In this document: positions 1-6,259 of the stretch, one piece after another
Layout of the letters: each line of letters starts with the position of its first letter
Numbering within the stretch: the first letter of the stretch is position 1
Source of the DNA: DAONJL01 sp035405645 [NCBI: bacterium]
Lineage (GTDB): Bacteria > JAGOBX01 > DAONJL01
Reading direction: 5' to 3'
DNA length: 7,501 nt
NCBI GenBank assembly: GCA_035405645.1
Contig: DAONJL010000079.1
Coordinates: 1-7,501, forward strand
Made by a program: the position numbers and the translations under genes
The notes under the pieces: generated by a model
What the model saw: only the letters and a program-made list of their open reading frames with translations
Databases searched by the model: none
What the model was told of the DNA's origin: nothing

Positions 1-1
1 T

Positions 2-55
2 CATAATACTATTGAAAATGAGTTCTATGATTTAGAATATTTTTATTCTAAATAA
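2..55 (+). CDS. Possible C-terminal tail of a + strand protein (partial)
   Basis: The frame that begins at position 2 is open from the window edge and ends at a TAA at 53-55. It gives 17 residues, including the string NEFYDLEYFYSK. The codons look like those of the neighbouring genes and the residue mix is plausible for a soluble C-terminus. If real, the gene is convergent with the - strand pilin cluster. Seventeen residues are too few to identify anything, and random AT-rich sequence could stay open this long. The competing reading is a - strand gene starting at the ATG whose complement is at 2-4; that start has no Shine-Dalgarno. Confidence 0.25.
   Translation, partial: HNTIENEFYDLEYFYSK
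31..52. repeat. Perfect 8-bp inverted repeat (TTTAGAAT / ATTCTAAA)
   Basis: TTTAGAAT at 31-38 and ATTCTAAA at 45-52 are exact reverse complements around a 6-nt A/T loop. The repeat ends just before the TAA of the possible + strand tail. It could be a weak AT-rich terminator between convergent genes, but no clean T-run follows on either strand. Its TTAGA/TCTAA arms recur near 4938-4983 and 7420-7447. Confidence 0.45.
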
Positions 56-132
56 AATTTCTTTCTAAAAATTATTCTTTTATTTTTTTAAAAATTTTTT
101 ATAAAATTGTAATTTGCTTAAATTTAAAAAAT
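56..132. other. Gene-free A/T-rich spacer
   Basis: This stretch is almost entirely A and T with runs of up to seven T and six A. I see no open frame with protein-like content, no GC-containing hairpin and no convincing promoter. It separates the stop of the prepilin gene from whatever lies at the left edge, and probably holds the 3' end of the - strand transcript. Confidence 0.5.
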
Positions 133-531
133 TCAAAAACATTTCTTTAAAAAAACTGTTTCATTCTTATTTTCTTTCTTTGTTTGATCTGCTACATAAT
201 ATTTTGTAAGAATATGAACTTTCTTTATTGATGTGTCGCCAGCATTATAATCATATACATATATTTCTCTTTTAAATTCTGGAAAATCAGGCATTGTTGT
301 ATAAGAATCAGATTTGTATAATCCATTTATATTACAAATTAAAGAAGGATTTAATCTATTTATTTCTGATACTGTATTATTTATTAAAATATTTGATTTT
401 TCAAGTAAAATATTTGAATAAGCGAAATCAACAAACAAATAAATTAAAGGAAAAAGTGATGAAACAATAATAGCAAAAACAATAATAGCAAAGATTATTT
501 CTATTAATGAGAAACCTGTTTTATTTTTCAT
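133..531 (-). CDS. Type IV prepilin-like protein (PilV/GspI-type minor pseudopilin)
   Basis: This 132-residue protein has a class III prepilin leader: short basic MKNKTG, then the processing and methylation motif FSLIE, with the conserved Glu at mature position 5, followed by a hydrophobic helix to about residue 34. A PilD-type peptidase would cut after Gly6 and methylate Phe. The small C-terminal domain has an alternating beta-strand pattern (REIYVYDY, KVHILTKYYV, ETVFLKK) like the PilV/GspI family of minor pilins. The product would sit in the inner membrane and join a pilus or pseudopilus. Its ATG overlaps the TGA of the upstream lipoprotein gene (ATGA, 4 nt), so translation is probably coupled. 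It is short for a major pilin, and no other pilus gene is visible here. The prepilin call is strong; the subfamily is inferred. Confidence 0.85.
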   Translation of the reverse strand: MKNKTGFSLIEIIFAIIVFAIIVSSLFPLIYLFVDFAYSNILLEKSNILINNTVSEINRLNPSLICNINGLYKSDSYTTMPDFPEFKREIYVYDYNAGDTSIKKVHILTKYYVADQTKKENKNETVFLKKCF

Positions 532-866
532 TTTACGATTGGTAAAATTTTTTCTTCTGGAACAAAACCAATTTTATCAATAAAATCTTTATAACTATCC
601 GGTGCTTCTACTATCTTTACTTTAGCATAACCTTCGGCAATATCAAGAACTTTTACTTTGATAAAAACATTACGGGGTAATTTAAAATAAGTGAAATAAG
701 ATGGCGCTGGACCTGCTTTAAAATCTACTGGTTCGATATTGTTTGCTATTTGCGCATATTCATAATCTCTATTAAAAACTTTTTGTTTTTGTATGACAGT
801 ATGTTTTGTACAAGTAATTAAGACTAAACAAAGTAAACAAAAAATAATAAACATTTTATTTTTCAT
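528..866 (-). CDS. Small predicted lipoprotein, possibly with an SH3-like C-terminal domain
   Basis: This 112-residue protein begins with a short basic segment (MKNK), a hydrophobic run and a lipobox-like LITC with Cys19 as the lipidated residue. Thr at -1 is less usual than Gly, Ala or Ser. After an Arg/Lys/Asp-rich middle, residues about 66-112 read as short strands (VFIKVKVLD, GYAKVKIVE, IGFVPEEKIL), resembling bacterial SH3-like domains, where a Gly-aromatic-x-Val core is followed by Gly-Phe-Val. That resemblance is by eye only. A strong Shine-Dalgarno six bases upstream supports the start. The gene lies 31 nt after tRNA-Ser and overlaps the prepilin gene, so it is probably an envelope partner of that pilin, for example a small pilotin-like protein. 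No established family is recognised. Confidence 0.75.
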   Translation of the reverse strand: MKNKMFIIFCLLCLVLITCTKHTVIQKQKVFNRDYEYAQIANNIEPVDFKAGPAPSYFTYFKLPRNVFIKVKVLDIAEGYAKVKIVEAPDSYKDFIDKIGFVPEEKILPIVK

Positions 867-872
867 ATTTTT

Positions 873-881
873 ACCTCCTTT
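873..881 (-). promoter_or_regulatory. Strong Shine-Dalgarno for the lipoprotein gene
   Basis: The - strand reads AAAGGAGGT, ending six bases before the ATG at 866. It lies between the 3' end of tRNA-Ser and the lipoprotein start, so the mRNA left after removal of the tRNA would carry its own ribosome site. The identical string precedes ompH. Confidence 0.85.
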
Positions 882-897
882 TTATTATTAGTTATTC

Positions 898-988
898 TGG
901 CGGAGAGAGTGGGATTTGAACCCACGGTACCCTTTTGAGGTACACACGCTCTCCAGGCGTGCGCCTTCGACCGCTCGGCCATCTCTCC
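898..988 (-). tRNA. tRNA-Ser (anticodon GGA), CCA encoded
   Basis: On the - strand the acceptor stem GGAGAGA pairs with TCTCTCC, followed by discriminator G and an encoded CCA. The D arm pairs GCC with GGC. The anticodon stem CACGC/GCGTG holds the loop CTGGAGA with anticodon GGA, which reads UCC and UCU. A long class II variable arm pairs GTACC with GGTAC, and the T arm pairs GTGGG with CCCAC around TTCAAAT. All stems are perfect, so the gene should be functional. It sits 26 nt after lpxA and 31 nt before a lipoprotein gene on the same strand, with no obvious promoter or terminator of its own. It may therefore be released from a mixed transcript. Confidence 0.98.
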
Positions 989-1014
989 TTATTTAATAAA
1001 CAAAAAACTTTTAT

Positions 1015-1812
1015 TTATATTTTATTTATTTTACTTATTCCACGCAAACTATTTTCTATAAATTCTACTAATATTTTTATATGTTTATTTTTTATTAATT
1101 CTTCTTCTTCTTTTATTTTTTTTACAGATTGTGAAACATTATATTCTGAACTAAATAAAATTTTATATGCTTTTTTTATACAATTTTTATCTTCTTCTGA
1201 AAAATTATTCCGTGCTAATCCTACTTTATTTATTCCTATTATTCTTAATGGATTTCCTGCTGCTTCACAATATGGTATTATATCTTTATTTACTCTTGAT
1301 ACTCCTCCAATAATTGCAAAATCACCTATTTTAGTAAATTGATGAACACCTGTCAAACCACCAATAATTGCATTATTTCCTATTATACAATGACCTGCAA
1401 TATTTGTTGCATTGCCAATTATTGTATTATCTTTCACAATACAATCATGTGCAATATGAACATAAGCCATAAATAAATTATTATTGCCAATTATTGTTTT
1501 GCCTTTATCCTGAATTGTGCCCCGACTGATTGTTACAAATTCGCGAAACACATTTCTATTTCCTATTATTAAATATGTTTCTTCTTTATTATATTTTTTA
1601 TCCTGTGGGTCTATTCCTATTGCACCACTCATATTAAATTCATTATATTCACCTATTTCTGTATTTTTCTCTATATAAACATTATTTTTTAAAATTGTGC
1701 CTTTACCTATCTTTACATTTTCGCCTATTATGCAATATGGTCCTATTATTACATCTTCTCCTATTTCTGCTTTTGGACTTATTATTGATGTAGGATGAAT
1801 TTTTGCACTCAT
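1015..1812 (-). CDS. lpxA: UDP-N-acetylglucosamine O-acyltransferase (LpxA)
   Basis: LpxA is cytoplasmic. It moves a 3-hydroxyacyl chain from ACP to the 3-OH of UDP-GlcNAc, the first step of lipid A synthesis. The protein has 265 residues, the normal length. Residues 1 to about 190 are hexapeptide repeats of the left-handed beta helix (IGEDVI, IGPYCI, IGENVK). The family signature HIAHD gives the catalytic base His122 (E. coli His125); AGH141 and VHQF, with Gln158, are also kept. The IGIDPQDKKY segment is typical. Gly170 aligns with E. coli Gly173, the acyl-length ruler, which fits a long hydroxyacyl chain rather than C10. A helical C-terminus follows. The start lies 6 nt after the lpxC-fabZ stop with no clear Shine-Dalgarno, so translational coupling is likely. 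lpxB does not follow. Confidence 0.97.
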   Translation of the reverse strand: MSAKIHPTSIISPKAEIGEDVIIGPYCIIGENVKIGKGTILKNNVYIEKNTEIGEYNEFNMSGAIGIDPQDKKYNKEETYLIIGNRNVFREFVTISRGTIQDKGKTIIGNNNLFMAYVHIAHDCIVKDNTIIGNATNIAGHCIIGNNAIIGGLTGVHQFTKIGDFAIIGGVSRVNKDIIPYCEAAGNPLRIIGINKVGLARNNFSEEDKNCIKKAYKILFSSEYNVSQSVKKIKEEEELIKNKHIKILVEFIENSLRGISKINKI

Positions 1813-1818
1813 AATTAT

Positions 1819-3126
1819 TTACTCTCGAGCAATTGAAAATTTCATTTCTGCTTCTGCTACACATTTACCTTCTACATACGCTTTTCCCTGTAATACACCA
1901 CGCATTGAACCAATACGAACTGTTTCAACTTCAATTATTAATTGGTCACCAGGCACAACTGGATAGCGCCATTTAACATTATCAAGTCCCATAAAATAAA
2001 CTGTCTTACCTAAATTTTCTGATTTTCTTAATAATAATACACCGCCCATTTGTGCCATTGCTTCTATGATTAAAACACCAGGCATTACTGCTTTTTCTGG
2101 AAAATGTCCAGTAAAGAATGGCTCATTTATTGTCACATTCTTTAAACCTATTATTTTCTTATCGCCATCTATTCCAATTACTCTATCTATTAATAAAAAT
2201 GGATATCTATGTGGTAATATTTTCTTTATTGAATTTATATCTATCATATCATCATTTTCAAAAATATTATAAATCTTTTTTAATGCTGGATATGTTCTTT
2301 TATATAATTGATATACTTTATTTATTAAATTTATATTTGTTGAATGGCCTGCTTTTATTCCAATTATATGTGCATTTATTCGCACACCAAGTAATGAAAT
2401 ATCACCTAATAAATCAAGTATTTTATGTCGAACACAATCATCTGGATATTTCATTTTTTCTGGATTTATATATTTATCTTTATCTGCTATTACTGCTACT
2501 TCAAGAGAACCACCTTTTATTAAACCTGCTGCTTTTAATGCATCAACATCTTTTTTTTCGCCAAATGTTTTTGCTTCACAAATCTCTTTTTCATATATTT
2601 CTGGTGTTATTTCAAGTGATTTGAATTGCGAACCTATTATACTTTCTGGATAATCAATTGTATATGAAACTTTCAAACCTGGATATGGTAATAGAATTAA
2701 ACATGCATCACCTTTTGTAACTGCTATTGGTTCTTTTACTACATATCGTTCTGCTGGTTTATGCAATTCTTTTATTCCACTTTCTTTTATCAAATCAACC
2801 CAAACTTTTGCACTGCCATCTGTTACTGGCACTTCTTCTCCATAAATCTCTATTTTTACATTTGTTACATTCATTCCATATAATGCTGAAAGTAAATGTT
2901 CTACCGTATGAACTTTTACATCATTTGTAATACCAAGTGAAGTTTCGCGTTCCACATCAAGCACATTCTCTACTATTGTATCTATTGTTGGTTCTTCTGG
3001 TAAATCTTTTCTTATAAATTTTATTCCATAATCTGCTTCTGCTGGTTTTATTATTATTTTTGTTTCTTTGCCAGTATGAAGCCCAGATCCACTATATACT
3101 ATTTCTTTTTTTATTGTTGTTTGCAT
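1819..3126 (-). CDS. lpxC/fabZ: Bifunctional LpxC deacetylase / FabZ 3-hydroxyacyl-ACP dehydratase
   Basis: This 435-residue protein is a fusion. Residues 1 to about 285 are LpxC, the zinc enzyme that deacetylates UDP-3-O-acyl-GlcNAc, the committed lipid A step. SGSGLHTG opens the domain. VEHLLSAL supplies the catalytic Glu76 and zinc ligand His77; RHKILDLLGD supplies His234 and Asp238; KAGHS supplies His261. Residues about 294-435 are FabZ, a hot-dog dehydratase of fatty acid synthesis. It has LPHRYPFLLIDRV, His341 of GHFP and Glu355 of IEAMAQ, the expected 14 residues apart. Both active sites look intact. The linker is short and Lys/Tyr/Asn-rich. The fusion joins two enzymes that draw on the same 3-hydroxyacyl-ACP pool and is known in Bacteroidetes and some other phyla. 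The start is 2 nt after the lpxD stop. Confidence 0.98.
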   Translation of the reverse strand: MQTTIKKEIVYSGSGLHTGKETKIIIKPAEADYGIKFIRKDLPEEPTIDTIVENVLDVERETSLGITNDVKVHTVEHLLSALYGMNVTNVKIEIYGEEVPVTDGSAKVWVDLIKESGIKELHKPAERYVVKEPIAVTKGDACLILLPYPGLKVSYTIDYPESIIGSQFKSLEITPEIYEKEICEAKTFGEKKDVDALKAAGLIKGGSLEVAVIADKDKYINPEKMKYPDDCVRHKILDLLGDISLLGVRINAHIIGIKAGHSTNINLINKVYQLYKRTYPALKKIYNIFENDDMIDINSIKKILPHRYPFLLIDRVIGIDGDKKIIGLKNVTINEPFFTGHFPEKAVMPGVLIIEAMAQMGGVLLLRKSENLGKTVYFMGLDNVKWRYPVVPGDQLIIEVETVRIGSMRGVLQGKAYVEGKCVAEAEMKFSIARE

Positions 3127-3128
3127 TT

Positions 3129-4202
3129 TTATTTATTACCCCATATTTTTAAATTTAGGTATTGTTCTATTTTTTCTAATCTATGACTTATTCTGATTAC
3201 TGATTCATATAAACTTCTTAACTTCTTTATTTGTTCTGGTAATTTTGAAATTGCTGCTTTTATCTTTTTCTCTTCATTATGGTCTCTTGCTGGAAAACCA
3301 GATACTATTGAATTTGATTTTATATCTGATGAAATTCCTGTTTTTGCTGCTGCCATTACATTATCGCCAATTTTTGTATATGGTGCTATTCCTGTCTGAC
3401 CGCCTAATGTTACATTTTTTCCAATTATGCAACTGCCTGCTATTCCTACCTGTGCTACTATTATTGAATTTTCGCCTATTTTACAATTATGTCCTATATG
3501 CACCTGATCATCTATTTTTACATTATTTTCTATTATTGTCGAACCCATTGTCGCTCTATCTATTGTTGTATTCGCACCAATCTCAATATTATCTTTGATT
3601 ATTACATTTCCTATTTGATATAATTTCTTTATTGTATTTTTATATGGAAAAAAACCAAAGCCATCTGCACCTATCACTGCTCCTGAATGTATTATACAAT
3701 CTTTCCCGATTATTGTATTATAGTAAATTTTCACTCCTGAATATATCTTTGTGTTTTCACCTATCTTTGAATTTTCACCTATATATACATCTGGATATAT
3801 CTTTACTTTATCAGCAATTTCTACATTCTTTTCTATTACTGCAAATGGTCCTATATATACATCTTTGCCTATTTTTACATTACTTCCTATATATGCTTTA
3901 TCTGATATTGCTGGTTCTGGTATTGGTTCAGTTAAAAATAATTCTAAACAAATTGCAAAACCTAATTTTGGATTTTCAACTATTATCAATGTTTTTTCAG
4001 TTTCAATTTCTTTATTTGTAATTATCACGCCTGCATTTAATTCTATTGCTTTTTTTAATATGTAATCATTTTCTGCAAATGTTATTTCTTCTGAATTTGC
4101 ATTTTCAAAATTATTTATGCCTGTAATTATATAATCTTCTTTACCTTTTATTTTGCCATTTATTTTACTTGCTATTTCTTTAACAGTAAAACTATTTTTC
4201 AT
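3129..4202 (-). CDS. lpxD: UDP-3-O-acylglucosamine N-acyltransferase (LpxD)
   Basis: LpxD adds the second 3-hydroxyacyl chain, from ACP to the 2-amino group of the deacetylated UDP-sugar, after LpxC. The 357 residues show the usual three parts. Residues 1 to about 95 form the uridine-binding N-terminal domain (FTVKEIA, EITFAEND). Hexapeptide repeats run from about 98 to 300. The C-terminal helix (about 310-350) includes a heptad-like HRLEKIEQYL. IGADGFGF at 178-185 and HIGHN with catalytic His238 (E. coli His239) are typical. The position matching E. coli His276 appears to be Tyr275 (GIAPYTKIGD), which is unusual. The gene starts 6 nt after the ompH stop and ends 2 nt before lpxC-fabZ, matching the skp-lpxD-fabZ-lpxA order of many Gram-negatives. 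Confidence 0.97.
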   Translation of the reverse strand: MKNSFTVKEIASKINGKIKGKEDYIITGINNFENANSEEITFAENDYILKKAIELNAGVIITNKEIETEKTLIIVENPKLGFAICLELFLTEPIPEPAISDKAYIGSNVKIGKDVYIGPFAVIEKNVEIADKVKIYPDVYIGENSKIGENTKIYSGVKIYYNTIIGKDCIIHSGAVIGADGFGFFPYKNTIKKLYQIGNVIIKDNIEIGANTTIDRATMGSTIIENNVKIDDQVHIGHNCKIGENSIIVAQVGIAGSCIIGKNVTLGGQTGIAPYTKIGDNVMAAAKTGISSDIKSNSIVSGFPARDHNEEKKIKAAISKLPEQIKKLRSLYESVIRISHRLEKIEQYLNLKIWGNK

Positions 4203-4208
4203 TCTTTA

Positions 4209-4778
4209 TTATTTCTTTTTACTTTTTGATTGTGTTTCTGTTTTATCGTTTGTTGGTATTTTGATTTTATTTAGTTCGTCTAATACTTGTTTTGTTATAT
4301 CTAATTCTTCATCTACATATACTGCGCCTGATTTTGTTCTATCATATATTACATTCAAATCTTTTTCTTTACAAATTTTCTTTAATATATTTAATAAGTC
4401 CTGACTTATTGACATCTGAACATCATCTGGTAATAGTTCATTTTGTTTGATTTGTAAGCGTTCTTTAAAATCTTTTAAATAATTCTGATATTCCATATAT
4501 AATTTTTGATATGCTAATTCTTTATCTCGTTTTATTTTTTCACTCGCCATTATATTTTCCTGATAATCCTGTTCCATATCCATTAATTTCTTTTCATAAT
4601 CATTTATCTTACTTTTATATGGTTTTGCCCATTCTTCCAATTCACTTAATCTTTTTTGTGCTAATGGATGTTTATCAGAAATAAGTTGCCAATCAATAAA
4701 CGCACCTTTTATTTCAGCAAAAATTTCACAGACAAATAAAATAAAAATAATAGACACAATAAAAAATAATTTTTTCAT
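4209..4778 (-). CDS. ompH: OmpH/Skp-family periplasmic chaperone
   Basis: This 189-residue protein has a signal peptide (MKKLFF, a hydrophobic core, probable cleavage after Ala21). A long charged helix follows, about 38-118, rich in Lys, Glu, Gln and Tyr, as in the coiled-coil arms of Skp. The C-terminal part (DLNVIYDRTKSGAVYVD, then ELDITKQVLDELN) matches the end of OmpH proteins, which close with a D-I-T-x-x-V-L pattern. A Lys/Ser-rich tail follows. Skp trimers hold unfolded outer-membrane proteins in the periplasm. The position directly before lpxD is the standard one for skp. BamA, the usual upstream neighbour, is missing; instead the divergent porA lies across a 290-nt gap. Cys17 lies within the signal but is not a good lipobox. 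Confidence 0.88.
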   Translation of the reverse strand: MKKLFFIVSIIFILFVCEIFAEIKGAFIDWQLISDKHPLAQKRLSELEEWAKPYKSKINDYEKKLMDMEQDYQENIMASEKIKRDKELAYQKLYMEYQNYLKDFKERLQIKQNELLPDDVQMSISQDLLNILKKICKEKDLNVIYDRTKSGAVYVDEELDITKQVLDELNKIKIPTNDKTETQSKSKKK

Positions 4779-4783
4779 TTTAA

Positions 4784-4792
4784 ACCTCCTTT
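4784..4792 (-). promoter_or_regulatory. Strong Shine-Dalgarno for ompH
   Basis: AAAGGAGGT on the - strand ends five bases before the ompH ATG, confirming the start. It is the same string as that before the lipoprotein gene. The other genes of the cluster lack such a site and probably rely on coupling. Confidence 0.88.
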
Positions 4793-4810
4793 TGTTTTAT
4801 AAATTTTGTA

Positions 4811-4839
4811 TATATATAAGAGATTTATTATTTTGTCAA
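4811..4839 (-). promoter_or_regulatory. Sigma70-type promoter of the ompH-lpx cluster
   Basis: On the - strand a perfect -35 TTGACA (4834-4839) is followed after 17 nt by TATATA (4811-4816), five of six matches to TATAAT. Transcription would start near 4804 and give a leader of about 25 nt carrying the strong Shine-Dalgarno. Position and spacing fit well; in such AT-rich DNA the -10 alone would mean little, but the exact TTGACA adds weight. Confidence 0.7.
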
Positions 4840-4937
4840 TATTAATAACAAATGATATTATCACTGCTTTAAAATTTTTATTTGAACTATTGCTTAATTA
4901 ATTATTTATTTATCTGAAAAAAAATAGTTTTATGTCA

Positions 4938-4983
4938 TTAGATTCTGACCCCTAAAAGATAAAAATAATTTATCTTATTCTAA
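4938..4983. repeat. Compound palindrome in the divergent intergenic region
   Basis: An 8-bp stem, AAGATAAA (4956-4963) and TTTATCTT (4969-4976), encloses a 5-nt loop. It is nested inside an outer pair TTAGA (4938-4942) and TCTAA (4979-4983). The left arm carries the only GC-richer patch nearby (CTGACCCCT, 4945-4953). It lies upstream of both promoters' -35 boxes, so it could be a regulator site or the relic of a mobile repeat. No function is shown. Confidence 0.45.
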
Positions 4984-5030
4984 AAAAGTTAACTGAATAA
5001 TAATCAAAAATAATAATAGGAAAATTTTTC

Positions 5031-5059
5031 TTGAAGTTTTATTATTAATAAAGTATAAT
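5031..5059 (+). promoter_or_regulatory. Sigma70-type promoter of porA, probably giving a leaderless mRNA
   Basis: TTGAAG at 5031-5036 (four of six to TTGACA) and a perfect TATAAT at 5054-5059 are separated by 17 nt. The expected start point, about seven bases after the -10, is near 5066, only about three bases before the porA ATG at 5069. No Shine-Dalgarno is present, which agrees with a leaderless or nearly leaderless transcript. Confidence 0.65.
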
Positions 5060-5068
5060 TAAAAAAAT

Positions 5069-6259
5069 ATGAAAAAATTATTAAAAGGAAATGCTACTTG
5101 TGCTGAAGCAGTAAAAATGGCGAATGTTGATGTGATTGCAGCATATCCAATTACACCACAAACACCAGTAATTGAAAAACTTGCATTAGAAAAAGAAAAA
5201 GGAAATCTAAAAGCCGAATATATATTTGTGGAATCAGAACATTCATCAATGGCAGTTTGTATTGGTGCTGCAAGTGCTGGTGCACGAACTTTTACTGCTT
5301 CATCAGCAAATGGAATAGCATTAATGCACGAAGTTTTACATTGGGCTGCAAGTTCGAGATTGCCTATTGTTATGGCTGCTATAAATCGTGCTATGTCAGC
5401 GCCCTGGTCAATCTGGTGTGACCATCAGGATACTATCTCACAGCGTGATACTGGCTGGATACAATTTTATTGTGAAAATAATCAGGAAATTTTTGACATC
5501 TGTATTCAATCTTTTAAAATTGCTGAATCTGTTCGTATTCCTGCTATGGTCTGTTATGATGGTTTTATTTTATCTGAATTAACTATGATTGTTGAAATAC
5601 CAGAACAAGAAAAAATTAATAAATTTTTACCTCAAAATAATATTACTTCTATTCTTGATATTAATAATCCTTTAATAATAAATTCTGTTGTAACTCCACA
5701 AAGAAGAAAAACAAAAGAAAATAATTTAGCAAATAATTATTTTGATTTTCGAATTCAATTTCAGGAAGATATGATAAATTCAATTGATACAATAAAAAAA
5801 ATAAATAAAGAATACAAAGAAATAACAGGAAATAAAACTGAAACAATTTTAGAAACATATAAAATAAATGATGCAGAATTAATTTTAATCAGTATAGGTA
5901 GTCTAACTTCTGATTTAAAAGAAACAGTAAATCTTTTAAGAGAAGATAATATTAAAACAGGTTTAATAGCATTAAAATTATATAGACCTTTTCCTGTTTT
6001 TGATTTATTTGAGTTATTAAAGCACGAACAAAAAATTATTGTATTTGATAAAAATATTAGTTTTGGTTATCAAGGCGCATTACTAACTGATATTCTGGCA
6101 TTATTAAAATCACATAAATTAAATAATGATGTGCAAGGTGTAATATTGGGTCTTGGTGGTGCAAAAACTTCTGCTTTTGATATTTATTTATTAGTGAAAA
6201 AAATTTTTAACGAAAAATTATTTAATCAAAAATATTTTTATTTGAATGAAAATGAATAG
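5069..6259 (+). CDS. porA: Pyruvate:ferredoxin oxidoreductase, alpha subunit
   Basis: This 396-residue protein is the alpha subunit of the multi-subunit POR that converts pyruvate and CoA to acetyl-CoA and CO2 while reducing ferredoxin. The N-terminus (GNATCAEAV, then AAYPITPQTP at 24-33) is the substrate-side domain; the PITP Thr, here Thr29, contacts pyruvate in known structures. ESEHSSM at 55-61 and NRAMSAPWSIWCDHQD followed by RDTGWIQ at 106-132 are POR-alpha signatures and argue against a 2-oxoglutarate or indolepyruvate enzyme. Residues about 180-265 are a Lys/Asn-rich linker. Residues 268-375 form the second domain (LILISIGS, ALKLYRPFP, DKNISFGYQGA, GLGGAKTS). The start fits the family N-terminus and the promoter. 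It overlaps porB by 14 nt. No gamma or delta gene precedes it. Confidence 0.97.
   Translation: MKKLLKGNATCAEAVKMANVDVIAAYPITPQTPVIEKLALEKEKGNLKAEYIFVESEHSSMAVCIGAASAGARTFTASSANGIALMHEVLHWAASSRLPIVMAAINRAMSAPWSIWCDHQDTISQRDTGWIQFYCENNQEIFDICIQSFKIAESVRIPAMVCYDGFILSELTMIVEIPEQEKINKFLPQNNITSILDINNPLIINSVVTPQRRKTKENNLANNYFDFRIQFQEDMINSIDTIKKINKEYKEITGNKTETILETYKINDAELILISIGSLTSDLKETVNLLREDNIKTGLIALKLYRPFPVFDLFELLKHEQKIIVFDKNISFGYQGALLTDILALLKSHKLNNDVQGVILGLGGAKTSAFDIYLLVKKIFNEKLFNQKYFYLNENE

Noticed and set aside
56-132. Intrinsic terminator after the prepilin gene
   Set aside because: Only A/T runs are present; no stable stem followed by a T-run on the - strand could be supported.
935-1342. 135-residue + strand open frame across the tRNA and the lpxA end
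   Set aside because: It is antisense to tRNA-Ser and to a well-conserved LpxA, and its translation is a low-complexity Phe/Ser/Ile run.
2118-2624. 168-residue + strand open frame, rich in Leu, Tyr and His
   Set aside because: It is antisense to LpxC-FabZ, whose active-site residues are intact. The Leu-rich translation is the mirror of an A-rich coding strand. The same holds for + strand frames at 2066, 2727, 3245, 3632, 3751 and 4153.
1015-4202. Short tandem DNA repeats suggested by the repetitive lpxA and lpxD sequence
   Set aside because: The periodicity comes from hexapeptide repeats of the beta helix, not from DNA repeats.
4932-4955. Tiny + strand open frame ATG to TAA (7 residues) upstream of porA
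   Set aside because: No Shine-Dalgarno, no attenuator-like codon run, and the predicted porA promoter lies downstream of it.
5661-5858. - strand open frame inside porA, and a similar one at 6610-6798 inside porB
   Set aside because: Both are antisense shadows of conserved POR subunits and translate to Phe/Leu/Tyr-rich strings.
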